Origin: Pseudarthrobacter enclensis
Lineage (GTDB): Bacteria > Actinomycetota > Actinomycetes > Actinomycetales > Micrococcaceae
Direction of reading: 5' to 3'
Length of the DNA: 64,000 bases
NCBI RefSeq assembly: GCF_030811655.1
Contig: NZ_JAUSRE010000025.1
Location: 1-64,000 of the forward strand
The translations under genes were made by a program, and so were the position numbers. Below are positions 61,231-64,000 of this stretch, one piece after another; position 1 is the first letter of the stretch, and each line of letters begins with the position of its first letter. The notes under the pieces were generated by a model that was not told where the DNA came from, searched no databases, and saw nothing but the letters and a program-made list of their open reading frames with translations.

Positions 61231-62790
61231 ATGGCGATAGAGGCGGCCGGCAGCGGCTTGGTGGGCGAAGGCCTCATCAAAACCTACAGCGGAGTACCTG
61301 TTCTTAAGTCGGTCGATTTCCGTGTCACCCCGGGGAACGTAGTAGGTCTCGTAGGGGAAAACGGAGCCGGCAAATCCACGCTCAGCTCCGTGATCACAGG
61401 GGTGCTCAAGCCCGACGGTGGAAGCATGCAGCTCGACGGCGCGCTGTACGCCCCTTCGAGCCCGGCGGAAGCGCTGCGGCAGGGAGTGGCCCTGATCCAT
61501 CAGGAGACCCGACTCATATCCGACCTCTCGGTAGCCGAGAACATCTTTCTCGGGCGGCTCCCGACGCATGGCGGCCGCGTGGATTGGGACAGCGTACGAC
61601 GTGAGGCTGGCCTCATCCTGGATTCTCTGGGCGTCGATTTGGATGTCCGTCGCCCTGTCCGGGGCCTGTCGATGGCAATGCAGCAGGAGATTGAGATCGC
61701 CAAGGCCCTCAGTCGGAAGCCGCGGTACGTGGTCTTTGATGAGCCTTCCGCGTCCCTGGGTGAGTCCGAGACCGAGCATGTCCTGGACCGCATCCGCGCC
61801 CTGAGCGCTGCCGGGGCCGGAGTCGTGTATATCTCGCATCGTTTGGACGAGGTGCGTGAAGTCTCGGATGAGATCGTTTGCCTTCGGGACGGGAACCGGG
61901 TCGCGCACTGGCACTCCGGTGAGGTGGCCAAGGAAGAGATCATCAACGCGATGGTCGGCCGCGAGTTCACCTATGAACATATTGCGCCTAAGCCCAGCCG
62001 GAGCCAGACCGTCTTGGAGGTGCGGGGCCTCGGCCGGCGCGGCGCCTTCGCTGGCATCAATTTTGAAGTGGCAGCCGGAGAAGTTCTGGGCATCGCTGGC
62101 CTGGTCGGGGCCGGGCGGAGCGAGGTTGTCCGTGCCATCGCCGGCGTGGACCGGGCCGACGAGGGACAGGTCATCCTTGAGGGACGCCCGTTGCGCTGCA
62201 CAAGCCCCCGGGCGGCCATCCAGGCAGGGGTGGTGATGGTCCCGGAGGACCGCAAGGGAACCGGATTGAACCTTGATCGATCCGCCGAGGAGAACTTGAC
62301 GCTGCCTTGGGAGCGAGATCTTGCCCGCGGCGGCCTGATGACCCGCAAAATCATACGCCGCGTCGGCGCAATTCAACGCGAGAGGTTCGACGTCCGGGGC
62401 AATATGGCGCTGCCGGTCAAGTCGATGTCGGGTGGAAACCAGCAAAAGATCCTTATCGGCAAGTGGCTCGTGAAGGATCCCAAGGTTTTGATCGTGGACG
62501 AACCGACCCGGGGAGTGGACGTGGGCGCGAAGATGGCCATATACGAGATCATCAGGTCCCTCGCCGCTGGCGGGATGGCAGTCATCGTGGTTTCGTCCGA
62601 ATTGGATGAGGTCTTGGGCCTTTCCCATCGCGTCATGGTCATGTCCCGCGGGCGTCAGCAGGGGATTCTCGCCCGGGAACAGGCCACCCCCCAGCGCGTC
62701 ATGGCACTGGCCGTCCATTCGTCCGTTCCGAACGGGCCGGAACCACTGGAGGGACCGCAGTCTCCTTCTTCCCCGGCCACCACCCTTTAA
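61231..62790 (+). CDS. Sugar ABC transporter ATP-binding protein (RbsA type)
   Basis: The 519-residue protein holds two ATPase domains in tandem, as in RbsA/MglA. The first has Walker A GENGAGKS at 42-49, but its signature reads LSMAMQQEIEIAKAL without the usual glycines. The second has the degenerate P-loop GLVGAGRSE and a proper SGGNQQKILIGKWL signature. This asymmetry is typical of the family. GGGAGG lies before the ATG. It is 25 bp after the binding-protein gene. Confidence 0.94.
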   Translation: MAIEAAGSGLVGEGLIKTYSGVPVLKSVDFRVTPGNVVGLVGENGAGKSTLSSVITGVLKPDGGSMQLDGALYAPSSPAEALRQGVALIHQETRLISDLSVAENIFLGRLPTHGGRVDWDSVRREAGLILDSLGVDLDVRRPVRGLSMAMQQEIEIAKALSRKPRYVVFDEPSASLGESETEHVLDRIRALSAAGAGVVYISHRLDEVREVSDEIVCLRDGNRVAHWHSGEVAKEEIINAMVGREFTYEHIAPKPSRSQTVLEVRGLGRRGAFAGINFEVAAGEVLGIAGLVGAGRSEVVRAIAGVDRADEGQVILEGRPLRCTSPRAAIQAGVVMVPEDRKGTGLNLDRSAEENLTLPWERDLARGGLMTRKIIRRVGAIQRERFDVRGNMALPVKSMSGGNQQKILIGKWLVKDPKVLIVDEPTRGVDVGAKMAIYEIIRSLAAGGMAVIVVSSELDEVLGLSHRVMVMSRGRQQGILAREQATPQRVMALAVHSSVPNGPEPLEGPQSPSSPATTL

Positions 62791-62817
62791 GCAGTAGAAG
62801 AAAGAGAAAGAGCAGCC

Positions 62818-63885
62818 ATGCGAACCAGCACCGATCACGCCGCCAACGAGAAATTCTCGGCGCCGCACGGAAAGGCGGCAACTGCGGGCATAAAGTCCGG
62901 CAGCGCACCCGAACGACCTTCCTCAGCTAGGGCAATCCCAGGCCGCCTCCTCGGCGTGTTTCGATCCCTTCCGGGACCCCTTGTAGGGCTCATCGCCGTC
63001 ATGATCGTTTTTTCGGTAATGTCCCCGTATTTCTTGACGTGGCGCAACCTGTCGAACATCGTTACGCAGAACGCAGACATCGGCATTATGGCAGTCGGGG
63101 CCGCGTTGGTGATCCTGATTGGCGGCATTGACCTCTCTGTCGGCTCCACACTTGCACTCTCGCTTATGACGAGCGCGTGGCTTTTCCGTGCCGTCGGCCT
63201 GCCTTTCGAGCTGTGTGTGGTTATTGGGCTGGCGGTGGGTGCGGCGGTAGGGCTTGCTAATGGTGTGCTGTCCACCTATGGGCGGATCCAGCCGTTTGTG
63301 GCAACGCTGGCCACCATGTCCGCCGCCGCAGGCCTGGCCCTTTATATCACCAACGGAAATCCGATCAACGACTTTCCCGACTGGTACCTGGCCCTCACCA
63401 GCATCGACGTCCTAGGGATCCCGCTCGAGGGCATCATTATGGTCGCAACCTTCCTGCTCGCAGCATTCTGGCTCCGGTTCCGTCCGACCGGGCGAGCCCT
63501 CTACGCCATCGGCGGCAATGCCGAGGTCGCGCGTCTATCGGGCCTGAATGTGACCCGGATCAAAATCGGCGTGTACGTAATCGCAGGCTTCCTCGCCGCT
63601 CTCGCCGGCGTCATCGTCGGCTCTCGGCTCGACTCCGCCCAGCCTACCGCCGGAACCGCGGACCTCCTGAACGTCATCGCCGTGGTCGTAATCGGAGGGG
63701 CCAGCCTCTCCGGGGGCTCAGGCGGCATGCTCAACACCTTCATCGGTCTTCTGATCATCGGCGTGTTGAACAATGGCATGTCTCTTCTGAACGTCTCCCC
63801 TAATCTCCAGCCGGTGGTCATCGGGATCGCGATCATCATCGCCGTTCTGACCGACCGGGCAAGCCGTTCACGGCAAACCGCCTGA
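62818..63885 (+). CDS. Sugar ABC transporter permease (RbsC type)
   Basis: The 355-residue permease has about eight to ten spans. The family motif GIDLSVGST is present, along with ALYAIGGNAEVARLSGLNV, the ATPase docking loop of RbsC/XylH relatives. A 50-residue hydrophilic N-terminus comes before the first span. It completes the importer with the two genes upstream; a catabolic gene follows after 30 bp. Confidence 0.94.
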   Translation: MRTSTDHAANEKFSAPHGKAATAGIKSGSAPERPSSARAIPGRLLGVFRSLPGPLVGLIAVMIVFSVMSPYFLTWRNLSNIVTQNADIGIMAVGAALVILIGGIDLSVGSTLALSLMTSAWLFRAVGLPFELCVVIGLAVGAAVGLANGVLSTYGRIQPFVATLATMSAAAGLALYITNGNPINDFPDWYLALTSIDVLGIPLEGIIMVATFLLAAFWLRFRPTGRALYAIGGNAEVARLSGLNVTRIKIGVYVIAGFLAALAGVIVGSRLDSAQPTAGTADLLNVIAVVVIGGASLSGGSGGMLNTFIGLLIIGVLNNGMSLLNVSPNLQPVVIGIAIIIAVLTDRASRSRQTA

Positions 63886-63915
63886 CGGCCGCGAATCCGT
63901 TCAGAGAGGACAGAC

Positions 63916-64000
63916 ATGCCCACCGACACCTACGCCGTCGAGCCAATCGAGGAGCTCCTCGCGCAAGCCGATCCGGACCATACGCTCGCCCGCTGCGGGC
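63916..64000 (+). CDS. Partial gene cut by the window end
   Basis: An ATG at 63916 with GAGAGGA upstream opens a frame that runs to the window edge (28 residues, starting MPTDTYAVEPIEELLAQ). It is too short to identify. By position it should be a catabolic gene of the RbsBAC-type operon, such as a kinase, isomerase or dehydrogenase for the imported sugar. Confidence 0.6.
   Translation, partial: MPTDTYAVEPIEELLAQADPDHTLARCG

Noticed and set aside
1..64000. CRISPR arrays, tRNA, rRNA, riboswitch and intact insertion sequence signals
   Set aside because: No regularly spaced repeats, cloverleaf sequences, rRNA segments, recognisable riboswitch cores or transposase frames were seen; a covariance-model scan would be needed to exclude small RNAs.

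Overview
The window comes from a high-GC Gram-positive bacterium. The gene content points to the Arthrobacter/Pseudarthrobacter group (Micrococcaceae): an actinobacterial HU protein, a CopD-CtaG fusion, many GTG starts and a dense set of catabolic islands. This placement is inferred from protein style, because there is no rRNA or housekeeping marker. I see no tRNA, rRNA, CRISPR array, phage gene or intact transposase.

Layout. 0.2-10.9 kb is core-like: HU, a CopD/CtaG membrane protein overlapping a thioredoxin-NHL protein, a decayed DUF559 gene, a one-span membrane protein, a HerA-like ATPase, an acetyltransferase and an FAD/NAD(P) protein. 11.2-16.6 kb is one tightly packed operon: an amino-acid-type ABC importer (permease, ATPase, lipoprotein) followed by two luciferase-like (LLM) flavin monooxygenases, probably for scavenging a sulfur or nitrogen compound. 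17.0-31.4 kb is a tri/dicarboxylate island: MFS and DctA carriers, two PrpF-type isomerases, a LysR regulator, an Fe3+/polyamine-type ABC importer, a TcuA-type tricarballylate dehydrogenase and two GntR/FCD regulators. A broken serine hydrolase gene lies inside it.

31.7-43.4 kb is a sugar island. A ROK repressor is divergent from an ABC importer operon ending in a PHP metallohydrolase. An opposing operon encodes a sugar isomerase/epimerase, a Gfo/Idh/MocA oxidoreductase and a GH38 alpha-mannosidase. A nearly identical 23-bp operator lies in front of both operons, 10.6 kb apart, which ties them into one regulon. 43.7-46.3 kb holds small conserved genes (YciI, an alpha/beta hydrolase, YbhB) and a wrecked LLM oxidoreductase gene.

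46.9-59.4 kb is the most interesting part. It encodes an MFS carrier, two paralogous RutA-like flavin monooxygenases, a LeuCD-type hydro-lyase pair, an AraC regulator and an aldehyde dehydrogenase on the minus strand. Divergent from these are a class III CoA-transferase, an HMG-CoA-lyase-type enzyme, a flavin reductase, an NADPH:FMN-reductase-like protein and a Nudix protein. Together they read as a complete route: reduced-flavin oxygenation and ring or C-N cleavage, aldehyde oxidation, hydration of an unsaturated diacid, CoA activation and retro-Claisen cleavage. The substrate cannot be read from the sequence.

60.2-64.0 kb is an RbsBAC-type sugar importer behind a perfect 16-bp palindrome; the next gene is cut by the window end. 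Two copies of a roughly 100-bp intergenic repeat (16.6 and 44.1 kb) are also present.
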